Below are positions 21,215 through 33,207 of a stretch of DNA of 33,207 nt, one piece after another (the stretch's first letter is position 1; each line of letters opens with the position of its first letter). The notes below the pieces were generated by a model that saw nothing but the letters and a program-made list of their open reading frames with translations, searched no databases and had not been told where the DNA came from. The stretch comes from Gemmatimonas sp. (GTDB lineage: Bacteria; Gemmatimonadota; Gemmatimonadetes; Gemmatimonadales; Gemmatimonadaceae): positions 1 through 33,207 of the forward strand of contig JAJKIR010000140.1 of assembly GCA_021154325.1 (NCBI GenBank). Direction: 5' to 3'. A program made the position numbers and the translations under genes.

Positions 21215-22951
21215 ATGCCCAACGTGACTTCCCGGTCCTCCTTCCCCACTCGACCGCGCCGCGGCGTACCGACGCTGGCGCTCCTGCTCGCGGCGCTGGC
21301 CGTCGTGTCCACACTCGTCTTTCAGGCGTTCCGGGCGGAACAGGATCAACGCGCTACGGCGTCGCGCGCGCTCCGGGAGTACGCCGGGTTCGCGGCATGG
21401 GAGTTCGCCTCGAACATGCGCGAGGAGATGTGGCTGGCCATGACCGAACTGCTGCGGCCCGCCGAGCAGCTCAGCCAGGCGAAGCCGGGCGCGAAGCTGC
21501 CCTCTCCGGTGATGCTCCTCGAGCAGAATCATCACATCCTGAAGTGTAAAGACTGCTCATCAGCGATTCCGGCGTCGTATTACTTCCGCTTCGATCTGAA
21601 CGACAGCGCGCTCACCACCGTCCTCGCGGACGGCGCCGATGGCCGCGAGCCGGAGCGGCTCGAGCGATCGTGGCTGCGGGACACGATCGCCAAGCACGCG
21701 AGTGCGGTCTTCGAGCCGAACTGGCGCGTCGCGACGGTCGTCGGCGAGGTCGATGGCCGGCGCCTAACCGTCGCCTACACCGTCGTCCGCGACACGCTCG
21801 GCAATGCGGTGTCAGCGTACGGAGTGGTGAGTGAATCGAGGCGATTCGTCGCGGCATTCGCGGCGAAGCTGGCGGAGTGGGAGCTGCTGCCGCCGTCGCT
21901 CGCCAAACAGGCAGACGCGGGACATCTCGTGGCGATCACGGTCCGCGACGAGAAGAGCAACGTGCTCTATCGCTCGCCATGGCAATTCGGTGATCAGTAC
22001 AGTGCAACGTACGATCAGAAGAAGTATGTGGCCGGCTTCACCGTCGAAGCGTCGCTCAAGCCCGGAGTGGCAGGACGACTGATTCTCGGCGACTCCTACC
22101 GCTTTCCGGTGCTGCTCGCGCTACTGGGAATCACCGCGGCGCTGGTGGCAATCGCGTTCCGGCAGCTCCGTCGCGAGGAGTCGCTGGCCCGGCTCCGCGC
22201 TGATTTCGTGTCGAGCGTGTCGCACGAGCTGCGCACACCGCTCGCGCAGATCCGGATGTTCGCCGAGCTGCTGCGCATGGGCTGGATCCGCTCGGCGCAG
22301 GAGCACACGCGATCGCTCGACATCATCGATCAGGAAGCGCGGCGGCTCGGACATCTCGTCGACAAGGTGCTCTGCTTCGATCGCGTCGAGCGGGGTGAGA
22401 ATACGCTCATGACCGAGGAGACTCCACTCGCGCCACTGGTGCGCGAGGTGCTCGAGGCGTTCGCGCCGCTCGCGGCCGCGCGCCGTGTCGAGGTGCGCGT
22501 GGATCTCGACGACGATGTCGTTGCCGACGTCGACCGCGGTGCGATGCGGCAGGTGCTGATCAACCTCCTGGACAATGCCGTGAAGTACGGCCCCTCCGGC
22601 CAGGCCATCTCGGTAGGCCTGGCGCGAAGCGACGACGAGACTTCGGCGCGGATCTGGGTCGAGGACGAAGGGCCGGGCATTCCAGCGGCCGAGCGCGGCA
22701 AGATCTGGGAACCGTTCCATCGACTCGACCGTGACGCGAACTCGGCGATCGCGGGCAGCGGAATCGGGTTGGCTCTGGTGCGCAATCTCACGGTGGCGCA
22801 CGGCGGTCTCGTGCTCGTCGACGATGGGGCGAACGGTGGCTCACGATTCACGATCGAGATTCCGTGCGCCGGCCGCTCGTACGAACCGATTCCGATCGCG
22901 AGAGCGACCCTTCCGGCGGCTGTCGAACCGCAGCTCGTCACCAGACGATGA
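21215..22951 (+). CDS. membrane sensor histidine kinase with extracytoplasmic CxxC
   Basis: A 578-residue kinase. Membrane helices lie at about 18-36 and 296-316 and enclose a 260-residue extracytoplasmic sensor. That sensor contains Cys111-x-x-Cys114 (LKCKDCSS) next to a His pair, a possible redox- or metal-sensing site. HisKA has His337 (SVSHELRTPLAQIRMFAELL). The HATPase has LINLLDNAVKYG, DEGPGIP and GSGIGLALV. The product is complete. The stop forms ATGA with a possible start of the OmpR-family regulator, so the pair is an operon and cognate. The signal is unknown; CxxC makes redox or zinc plausible. The start at 21215 has no clear ribosome site but matches the first membrane helix. Confidence 0.93.
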   Translation: MPNVTSRSSFPTRPRRGVPTLALLLAALAVVSTLVFQAFRAEQDQRATASRALREYAGFAAWEFASNMREEMWLAMTELLRPAEQLSQAKPGAKLPSPVMLLEQNHHILKCKDCSSAIPASYYFRFDLNDSALTTVLADGADGREPERLERSWLRDTIAKHASAVFEPNWRVATVVGEVDGRRLTVAYTVVRDTLGNAVSAYGVVSESRRFVAAFAAKLAEWELLPPSLAKQADAGHLVAITVRDEKSNVLYRSPWQFGDQYSATYDQKKYVAGFTVEASLKPGVAGRLILGDSYRFPVLLALLGITAALVAIAFRQLRREESLARLRADFVSSVSHELRTPLAQIRMFAELLRMGWIRSAQEHTRSLDIIDQEARRLGHLVDKVLCFDRVERGENTLMTEETPLAPLVREVLEAFAPLAAARRVEVRVDLDDDVVADVDRGAMRQVLINLLDNAVKYGPSGQAISVGLARSDDETSARIWVEDEGPGIPAAERGKIWEPFHRLDRDANSAIAGSGIGLALVRNLTVAHGGLVLVDDGANGGSRFTIEIPCAGRSYEPIPIARATLPAAVEPQLVTRR

Positions 22952-23025
22952 GCGCTTTCGTACGGGGGAACGATCTGCGCCGCGACCTCTCAGTGTCGCG
23001 CAACGACCATTCATTCGCTCCGAAA

Positions 23026-23754
23026 ATGGCCGACAGTCGAACATCCACGCAGAAGCGGTCTCGGGTGCTCGTCGTCGAGGACAACCCGGATCTCGCGTAC
23101 GGGCTGCGCAACAGTCTCGAGATCGCGGGCTACGACGTCGCTGTTGCGGAGGATGGTGTCGCGGGCGTCACGCAGGCCCGCGAGCTGGATCCGGATCTGA
23201 TCGTCCTCGACCTCATGCTCCCGGGCATGGATGGGTATCGGGTGCTGCGCACACTCCGCGACGAGGGACGCGCGGTGCCTGTGCTCATTCTCACGGCGCG
23301 CGGCGAGGAAGCCGACAAGGTCCTCGGGTTCCGGATGGGGGCCGACGACTATGTCACGAAGCCGTTCGGGGTGCTGGAGCTGCTCGCTCGGATCGAGGCG
23401 CTGATTCGCCGCACGCGACACTGGCGTGGCTCGGTGGGCGCGGTGCCGACGTCGACGGTCGAGCGCTTCGGCGACATCGAGGTCGACGTCGGAGCACGCA
23501 CCGTACGCCGTGGGAAGGAGCGCGTCGAGCTTACGCCGAAGGAGTTTGATCTCCTCATTGCACTGCTGCAGCGGCAGGGGCGCGTCACCAGCAGGAACGA
23601 ACTGTTGCGGGCCGTCTGGGGATACAGTGCTTCCGTCGTGAGCCGAACTGTGGATACTCACGTGGCGGAGCTCCGCCGGAAGCTCGAGCCGGATGCTGCC
23701 GAGCCCCGGCACATCCTCACCGTCTGGAAGGTCGGCTACAAGTTTCAGCGCTGA
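23026..23754 (+). CDS. OmpR/PhoB-family response regulator
   Basis: A 242-residue regulator. The receiver (12-128) has Glu18-Asp19, phosphoacceptor Asp62 (IVLDLMLPGMDGY), Thr90 and Lys112 (DDYVTKPFG). The winged-helix domain (about 145-242) ends in the typical RTVDTHVAELRRKLE and VGYKF. Two starts are possible: ATG at 23026, which gives the normal family length, or ATG at 22948, which overlaps the kinase stop as ATGA and would add 26 unrelated residues. I prefer the former, at moderate certainty. It pairs with the kinase upstream; its target genes are unknown. Confidence 0.93.
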   Translation: MADSRTSTQKRSRVLVVEDNPDLAYGLRNSLEIAGYDVAVAEDGVAGVTQARELDPDLIVLDLMLPGMDGYRVLRTLRDEGRAVPVLILTARGEEADKVLGFRMGADDYVTKPFGVLELLARIEALIRRTRHWRGSVGAVPTSTVERFGDIEVDVGARTVRRGKERVELTPKEFDLLIALLQRQGRVTSRNELLRAVWGYSASVVSRTVDTHVAELRRKLEPDAAEPRHILTVWKVGYKFQR

Positions 23755-23846
23755 GGCCGGCCATCGAACTCCGGTAGGACGGACGTGTAGAATAGGGGCC
23801 ACCTGGTCTGGTGTGTCCTTTGACTCGAGTACGTCCGGAGATTGCG

Positions 23847-24731
23847 ATGCTCGCCGCGCGGCAGTGTGTTTCTTTCAATTCGACCTTTCGTTGGTCCAGG
23901 GGCGTTCTGGCCGGCCTTGGACTCGTTGCGATTGCCGCGTGTGCCGATCACAAGCGCACCGCAAACGCTGATTCCGATCTCACGCGAGACCTTCAGCTTG
24001 CGGGTCAGGTCAACGCTCAGCCGACGTTCCAGGACACAGCCCTGAGCTCGGCAGCGCCTGCCCGGGCTCCGGCTCCGACCAAGACTCCGGTGCCGACTCC
24101 CACGCGTACCGCCCGAGAGACGCGTCGTTTGTCCCCCGCAGCCGCGCCACAGGATGTGCGCCCGAGCATACCGACTCCCGCTCCGCTGCCGGCGCGTGCA
24201 CCGACGGCAGCCTCAACCCGTGAGATCGGCGCTGGAACCGGCATCGTGATGACGTCGGGTGGCCGCGTCTGCACGGAGACCAATCGACCCGGCGACAAGA
24301 TCGTCGCGACGATCGACTCACCGGTGAGCGGTACGAATGGCGCCCTGATACCGGCGGGATCGAAGGTGGTGCTGGAGATCGCCTCGGTGACGCCAGGCGA
24401 TCAGGCGCACATCGATTTCCGCGTCCGGGGCCTGTACGTGAATGATTCGCTGTATCCGGCCAGCGGCACCGTGTCGCCGACGACGCCGCTCGAGCGCGTG
24501 AAGGTTGCGAACCCCGACGCGAACGCCGACAAGAAGAAGGTGATCGGTGGCGCCATTGCGGGCGCGATCCTTGGCCAGATCATCGGCCACAACACCAAGG
24601 GAACGGTGATCGGCGCCGCGACCGGTGCGGCCGCCGGCGCGGTGGCAGCCAAGGCCGGCGAGAAATACGAGAACTGCCTGCCCGCGGGCGCATCGCTGCA
24701 CATGACGCTCGGACAATCCGTGGCGATGTAG
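23847..24731 (+). CDS. lipoprotein with Pro-rich linker and glycine-zipper segment
   Basis: A 294-residue protein. A signal peptide ends in IAAC (Cys32), a lipobox. Residues 60-130 are Pro/Ala/Thr-rich (PARAPAPTKTPVPTPT) and likely an extended linker. Residues 140-225 form a beta-rich region. Residues about 232-275 are a glycine zipper (GGAIAGAILGQIIGHNTKG), of the type found in envelope proteins that insert in or associate with membranes. Lipoproteins of this build are often outer-membrane proteins of unknown role. GGAG lies 6 bases before the ATG at 23847, so I prefer it to the GTG at 23811. The gap before it contains TAGAAT (23788-23793), a possible -10 box. Confidence 0.8.
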   Translation: MLAARQCVSFNSTFRWSRGVLAGLGLVAIAACADHKRTANADSDLTRDLQLAGQVNAQPTFQDTALSSAAPARAPAPTKTPVPTPTRTARETRRLSPAAAPQDVRPSIPTPAPLPARAPTAASTREIGAGTGIVMTSGGRVCTETNRPGDKIVATIDSPVSGTNGALIPAGSKVVLEIASVTPGDQAHIDFRVRGLYVNDSLYPASGTVSPTTPLERVKVANPDANADKKKVIGGAIAGAILGQIIGHNTKGTVIGAATGAAAGAVAAKAGEKYENCLPAGASLHMTLGQSVAM

Positions 24732-24795
24732 AACCGCCCTCGAGGCGTTCCAATTTTCCTAGCGCGAGCGGAGGCCACTCGGCAGCTTTCGAGGC

Positions 24796-29456
<4,661 letters not shown>

Positions 29457-29460
<4 letters not shown>

Positions 29461-31007
29461 GCGCCGCGCTCCATCGCCACCTCTTCGTCGAGGCTCTCGA
29501 TGTCACGGAAGATGGTCGCGAGCGCTGCCGTCTTGCCGCGCTCGACGAATCGCACGGCAACATCACGCGCGGAGGCATTACCGTCCACATCGACGCGCTC
29601 CGGACGTTCGGCGTGCCCGACGTAATTGATCGAAACGTCGTAGTGCGCGCTCCAGAAGAACGGCACCTGGTCGAATCGCTCGCGCGCGCCGAGGACATTT
29701 CGCGCGGCGGTCTGGCCCTGACGCTCGGCGACCACCCAATGCTCGACGCGAATCGGTGCGCCGCTGTGCGGGTCGGGCCAGCGAGCGATGTCGCCGGCGG
29801 CGTAGACGCGCGGCGCGCTCGTCTCGAGGAACTCATTCACGAGCACGCCCTTGTCGATGCGGAGGCCGGCTTCCTCCGCGAGCTGAAGGCGCGGTCGGAC
29901 ACCGACGCCGATGACGACGAGATCCGCCGCGATCCGTTCACCGTTCGCGAGGACGACGGCGTCGCGGTCGATTCGAGTCGCCGTCTGCTGGAGGTGGAAG
30001 CTGACGCCGTGCTCTTCATGCAGCGACTGGATGAATTGGCCCAGGTCGCGACCCATGACCCGCTCGAGCGGCAGCGCTTCGGGTGCAACGACATGGACGG
30101 GGAGCTTCGCGTTGCGGGTGCGGAGCGACGCCGCCACTTCCAGCCCGATGAAGCTCGCGCCGATGACGACGGCGTTCGTGGCACCTTGCGCGGCGGCAAT
30201 GATCGCCCGGCTGTCGCGGAGGGTGCGCAAGTAGTGCACGTGCGGCTGCTCCGCACCCGGTGTCGTTAGGCGAACGGGCTCCGCGCCGGTGGCGAGGATG
30301 AGCGCGTCGAAGGCGAGCGGCGGGCGTCCGTCGACGTGCAGGAGCCCGCCCGTCGCATCGAGCTTGGTGGCATGGCCGCGGATGATGGTGATGCGGTGCT
30401 CGTCGTAGAAGCCGGGCGGCCGAAGCGGGATCCACTCCTCGGGCGCGTTGCCGGCGAGATAGTCCTTGGAGAGATTGGGCCGGTCGTAGGGGGAGCCCTC
30501 GTCGTCATCGACAACGATGACCTCGCCCTCGAAGGCGCAGCGTCGCAGCATCTCGGCTGCCGCCGTTCCGGCGGCGCCCGCTCCGACGATTATGACTTTG
30601 CTCAACGAGGATCGTGAGGGCCGTTCGGGATAGGAGGGCGCCAGCGCGTCCCGCTCGACCTTCTCGCGCACGATAACGGTGCCGCCGCGACGCTCGACTC
30701 GCCAGCAGGCGACGGGGTTGAGCGCTGGAGCGCGCAGCGCTTCGCCGTTGCGGAGGCTGAAGCAGGCGTGGTGCCACGGACAGCGCACTGTGTCACCGAC
30801 GAGCACACCCTCCGCGAGCGGCCCGCCATAGTGAGTGCAGCTCGCTCCGATAGCGAAGAATTCGTTGTCCACGCGGGCGAGTAGCACCTGCTCACCATTC
30901 GCGTGCCCGAGCAGCTTGTCTCCGTTCGCCAGCGAGCTCGCGTCGACGCCGACTGCCAGGTCGGGCCCGGCGAGCTGTCCTTTGTCCTCTCCAGTTGTCC
31001 CCGCCAT
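29457..31007 (-). CDS. Rieske-FAD pyridine nucleotide-disulfide oxidoreductase (AIFM3-like)
   Basis: A 516-residue fusion. The N-terminal Rieske domain has Cys57-x-His59 (CTH) and Cys76-x-x-His79 (CPWHH). From residue 137 a class-I FAD/NAD(P)-binding reductase follows, with VIIVGAGAAGTAAAEML (Gly142, 144, 147), a second dinucleotide site VVIGASFIGLEVA and the FAD-closing VYAAGDIARW. The C-terminal domain matches the reductase clamp of ferredoxin reductases. The layout is that of AIFM3-type proteins and ferredoxin-NAD(P)H reductases that feed oxygenases. No oxygenase is near. A G-run lies before the ATG. The gene is divergent from the DinB-like gene by 105 bases and converges on lhr; both stops share the sequence GTTAGGC. 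Confidence 0.94.
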
Positions 31008-31112
31008 TTCGTCGATCCCCCGAAGAATCGTCGGTCAGTTGGCGTGAATTACCAGTCGAACCATAGCTTGTCTCCACAATGGAACGACGCGCCAATTCGG
31101 TGACCCACCACA

Positions 31113-31664
31113 ATGTCGCCCACTATGAATACCGAGGATCCCCTTCGCTATCCCACCGGACGCTTTCAGCGTCCGAAGCGTCCGCTCGAAACCGCGGAGC
31201 GCCGCCAGATGATCGACGCAATTGCACGAACGCCCAATGAACTGCAGACGGCGGTTCGCGGATTGTCGGAAACGCAGCTCGATACGCCATACCGGCCGGA
31301 CGGCTGGACGGTGCGGCAGGTCGTGCATCATGTCCCCGACAGCCACATGAATGCCTACGTCCGCTTCAAGCTTGCGCTCACCGAGGAGATGCCGACGATC
31401 AAGCCCTACGATGAAGCGGAGTGGGCCAAGCTGAGCGACGTGCGCGATACGCCTGTCGAGACGTCGCTCACGCTGCTGTCAGCGATGCACGACCGCTGGG
31501 TGCGCCTGCTCCGCGCGATGGCGCCGAGCGACTTCGGGCGCACGCTCAATCATCCCGATTGGGAGGCGCCGCTCTCGCTCGACATGGTGCTGGCGCTATA
31601 TGCCTGGCATGGCCCGCACCATACTGCACACATCACCAACCTGCGGCAACGGATGGGATGGTAG
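31113..31664 (+). CDS. YfiT/DinB-family putative metal-dependent transferase or hydrolase
   Basis: A 183-residue four-helix protein. Candidate metal ligands are His72 or His73 (QVVHHVPDSHMN), His166 and His170 (WHGPHH). The spacing from 73 to 166 to 170 equals that of the YfiT triad, so I favour His73. YfiT-type proteins are metal-dependent; some transfer low-molecular-weight thiols such as bacillithiol, but no thiol pathway gene is nearby, so the substrate is open. The start may be 31113 or 31125. The gene is followed by a 9-bp hairpin and converges on the YceI-like gene. Confidence 0.9.
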   Translation: MSPTMNTEDPLRYPTGRFQRPKRPLETAERRQMIDAIARTPNELQTAVRGLSETQLDTPYRPDGWTVRQVVHHVPDSHMNAYVRFKLALTEEMPTIKPYDEAEWAKLSDVRDTPVETSLTLLSAMHDRWVRLLRAMAPSDFGRTLNHPDWEAPLSLDMVLALYAWHGPHHTAHITNLRQRMGW

Positions 31665-31686
31665 CGCGCCGGCCACTGCCGGCGCG
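31665..31686. terminator. bidirectional hairpin between convergent genes
   Basis: A perfect 9-bp GC stem (31665-31673 with 31678-31686) with a CACT loop begins directly after the DinB-like stop and lies 12 bases from the YceI-like stop. It has no T-run, so its strength as a terminator is uncertain. Confidence 0.5.
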
Positions 31687-31697
31687 GACTCGATGGG

Positions 31698-32357
31698 TTA
31701 GGGCTCGATCTCGTCGAGGCTCGCGACACTCGCGGGACGGTCGACGAGCAGGTCGAACTTGACGACGATGCGATTCTCGGTGCGAAGCACGCCGAAGAGC
31801 GCCGTCGGCGGCGAGATGCCGTAATCCGTCATCAGGATCGGGAGCGCGCCCTTGGCGCGGACGCTGCCGTCGGCCTGCTCCTCGAGCTCCACGGGCATGC
31901 GCACGACGCGCTCGCGACCAGCAATGCGAAGCGTGCCCTGCATAACGAGCGTCGGACGCGCGCCACTGGCGGCCGACACGACCTCGAAGCGGCCGACGAT
32001 CTGTCGGCACTCCGGCGCGTCGTCGACGTGAAGCGCCTTGTACATGATGTGATCCATCTGACTGCGGCCGCAGGTGAGCGCGTGGGTGGGAACGCGGACC
32101 TGCACGCGGCGAATGCGGTCGGCAGTCGACGCGGCGGAGTGGGTCGCGTCGTCGATGTCGACGGAAGCGTCGAGCGACGTCGCTTCACACCGCCAGTCAC
32201 GCACGTTGGAGCTGCCCTCCAGCCAGAGACGGCTGTCGGGGCGAACCGCGAGTCGCATCGGCATTACGACGTTGTGAACGCGAGTGATCGATTGCGCGGG
32301 CGCAACGGAGCCGATGCTGGTGAGAATTACGAGGCTCGTGAGGACGATACGCTTCAT
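31698..32357 (-). CDS. exported YceI-like domain protein
   Basis: A 219-residue protein. Residues 1-22 form a Sec signal peptide (MKRIVLTSLVILTSIGSVAPAQS). The rest is beta-rich, with the opening LWLEGSSNVRDWRCEATSLD (about 44-63) and a later GTLRIAGRERVVRMPVE (about 146-162), as in the YceI lipocalin-like barrel that binds isoprenoid-type lipids. Three cysteines (in WRCEA, LTCGR and PECRQ) are an unusual addition. The start at 32357, with GAAGG before the ATG, gives the signal peptide at the N-terminus; the frame is open to 32468, but that part lacks coding character. It is probably periplasmic. Confidence 0.87.
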   Translation of the reverse strand: MKRIVLTSLVILTSIGSVAPAQSITRVHNVVMPMRLAVRPDSRLWLEGSSNVRDWRCEATSLDASVDIDDATHSAASTADRIRRVQVRVPTHALTCGRSQMDHIMYKALHVDDAPECRQIVGRFEVVSAASGARPTLVMQGTLRIAGRERVVRMPVELEEQADGSVRAKGALPILMTDYGISPPTALFGVLRTENRIVVKFDLLVDRPASVASLDEIEP

Positions 32358-32735
32358 GCTACCTTCTCGGGCTCGGGCGTCATGATCCATCTCCCTGCGG
32401 GCGCCTTTGCCCTGCTCGTCTGAGTGTCGGTTCGCCGCGGTACTCTTTACAGCTTTTAAGAAAGGCAATGCGAGTGCCGCGACCGGCGACGCGCATCGTG
32501 ACTCAAATGTTGGACGATTTGTCGGCGGTGAAGTATCCGCGCTGTCACCTGCTGGTGGTGATGTTCGTCACAAGATCAGCGCATCGAACACGCGGACGTT
32601 TACGCGCGCGGACAAAACGCGCTTTAACGTTCGATCTCATCAGGCGTCCTCCATGAGCGCGCCGATGACCGTCCCGCCCGACGCGCGACGATTCAGGAGG
32701 CGAGGACGGTGTTGTTCTCACTCAGGAGGATGCGT
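32358..32735. other. intergenic region between divergent genes
   Basis: In these 378 bases I can support no gene. Open frames at 32407-32760 and 32468-32656 have no family resemblance and no convincing start. The region is comparatively AT-rich around 32440-32470 (TTTACAGCTTTTAAGAAA), where a promoter for the YceI-like gene may lie, but no clean box pair can be fixed. Confidence 0.4.
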
Positions 32736-33176
32736 ATGCGAAGAGTCTCGTCCGCGTTGATGGCCATCGGACTCGTTATGCTCGCGTCAACAGCGCGGGC
32801 GCAGGCCGCGACCCAGGCCGGCTTGCCTGCGGCGAAGCCACTCACCGAGCATCAACGGGATTCGATCCGCGACCACCGGGAGCTGCGACAGGACCGCCGC
32901 GACACACGCCATGACCGGCGCGACCTCGCACAGGACAGGAAGGATATCCGTCACGACGCGCGCGACGTCGCGCGGGACAAGCGAGAGCTGCGGCAGGCTC
33001 GGCGCGCGGGCGATACGTCGCAGGTGCGAGCCGAGCGGCGCGATCTGCGCGAGGATCGCCGCGATGTGAGACACGACGCCGGCGACCTGCACCATGACCG
33101 CAAGGATCTGCGCGAGGATCGCCGCGACCGCCGACAGGACCGGCGCGACATTCGACGCGACCGGAAATCCAAGTGA
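32736..33176 (+). CDS. secreted Asp/Arg-repeat protein, probable long charged helix
   Basis: A 146-residue protein. An N-terminal signal peptide (MRRVSSALMAIGLVMLASTARAQA) is followed from about residue 35 by an almost uninterrupted series of degenerate units such as RQDRRDTRHDRRDLAQD and LREDRRDVRHDAGD. Charged residues repeat every three to four positions with few hydrophobic ones, as in single-alpha-helix or extended coiled-coil proteins. I do not know a function; similar repeat proteins occur as hypothetical envelope proteins in several phyla. The start at 32736 has AGGAGG at 6-base spacing, the best ribosome site in the window; ATG at 32730 touches it and GTG at 32709 lies before it. The DNA repeat units are near-identical in places, so length variation is likely. 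Confidence 0.82.
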   Translation: MRRVSSALMAIGLVMLASTARAQAATQAGLPAAKPLTEHQRDSIRDHRELRQDRRDTRHDRRDLAQDRKDIRHDARDVARDKRELRQARRAGDTSQVRAERRDLREDRRDVRHDAGDLHHDRKDLREDRRDRRQDRRDIRRDRKSK

Positions 33177-33207
33177 GTGACTAGTGACTGGTGACTGGTG
33201 ACTGGTG
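33177..33207. repeat. GTGACTG heptamer tandem array, cut by the window end
   Basis: Directly after the stop of the Asp/Arg-repeat gene, GTGACTA is followed by three GTGACTG copies and the start of another. The array continues beyond the window. The 7-bp unit length matches the AGTCCAT repetition in the inverted-repeat element at 12468-12660. Confidence 0.85.

Noticed and set aside
20318..21535. Long minus-strand open frame (405 codons) opposite the soluble histidine kinase
   Set aside because: It lies antisense to clear HisKA/HATPase motifs and its translation is Arg/His-rich without any domain. Long antisense frames are expected in GC-rich DNA.
32407..32760. Possible 117-codon gene before the Asp/Arg-repeat protein
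   Set aside because: It has no domain, no ribosome site and low-complexity composition. It overlaps the better supported start at 32736.

Overview
The window is a GC-rich, gene-dense bacterial chromosome segment with about 27 protein genes and no RNA gene, insertion sequence, phage gene or CRISPR array that I could see. The mix (Tat-exported Rieske proteins and amidase, many two-component proteins, long Lhr helicase, YceI, TIGR01777 epimerase, gas vesicle genes, and a 7-bp word GTTAGGC scattered through coding DNA) suggests a soil- or sediment-type bacterium. My best guess is Gemmatimonadota or a relative. That is an inference from gene style, not from a marker gene.

Layout. 1-1045 (minus): an SPFH/prohibitin-family membrane protein cut by the window edge, translationally coupled to a small membrane-anchored zinc-ribbon protein. 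1288-3093: an exported amidase-signature enzyme closed by a strong hairpin. 3435-5515: a LytS-type sensor kinase and LytTR response regulator pair. 5530-6711 (minus): a TIGR01777 epimerase and a 69-residue protein with an FlgM-like C-terminus. 6883-9323: an NtrC-class sigma54 activator followed by a FliA/WhiG-type sigma factor, closed by an intrinsic terminator. 9526-11687: a four-gene unit of two small four-helix, histidine-bearing membrane proteins and two Tat-exported Rieske proteins, which looks like a membrane redox module. 11812-12465: a deoxynucleoside-kinase-like enzyme. 12468-12660: a long imperfect inverted repeat.

12803-18864 is a compact gas vesicle cluster: three GvpF/L proteins, GvpG, GvpK, three GvpA-family proteins and, in the middle, a double-headed ArsA/Get3-type ATPase translationally coupled to gvpG. 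No gvpN or gvpO is present in the window. The cluster runs with an overlap into a soluble GAF/PAS histidine kinase (18845-21124), followed by a membrane histidine kinase with an extracytoplasmic CxxC and its OmpR-family regulator. Vesicle production is therefore probably tied to intracellular and envelope sensing.

23847-33176: a glycine-zipper lipoprotein, a full-length Lhr helicase, a convergent Rieske-FAD reductase, a YfiT/DinB protein, a YceI-like exported protein and a secreted Asp/Arg-repeat protein. The window ends in a GTGACTG heptamer array.

The two strongest candidates for undescribed biology are the ArsA-type ATPase built into the gas vesicle operon and the two-cytochrome/two-Rieske module. 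A third, cross-cutting signal is the word CGTTAGGCG: 17 exact cores of 7 bp, which force otherwise unusual TTA, CTA and AGG codons and even supply stop codons.
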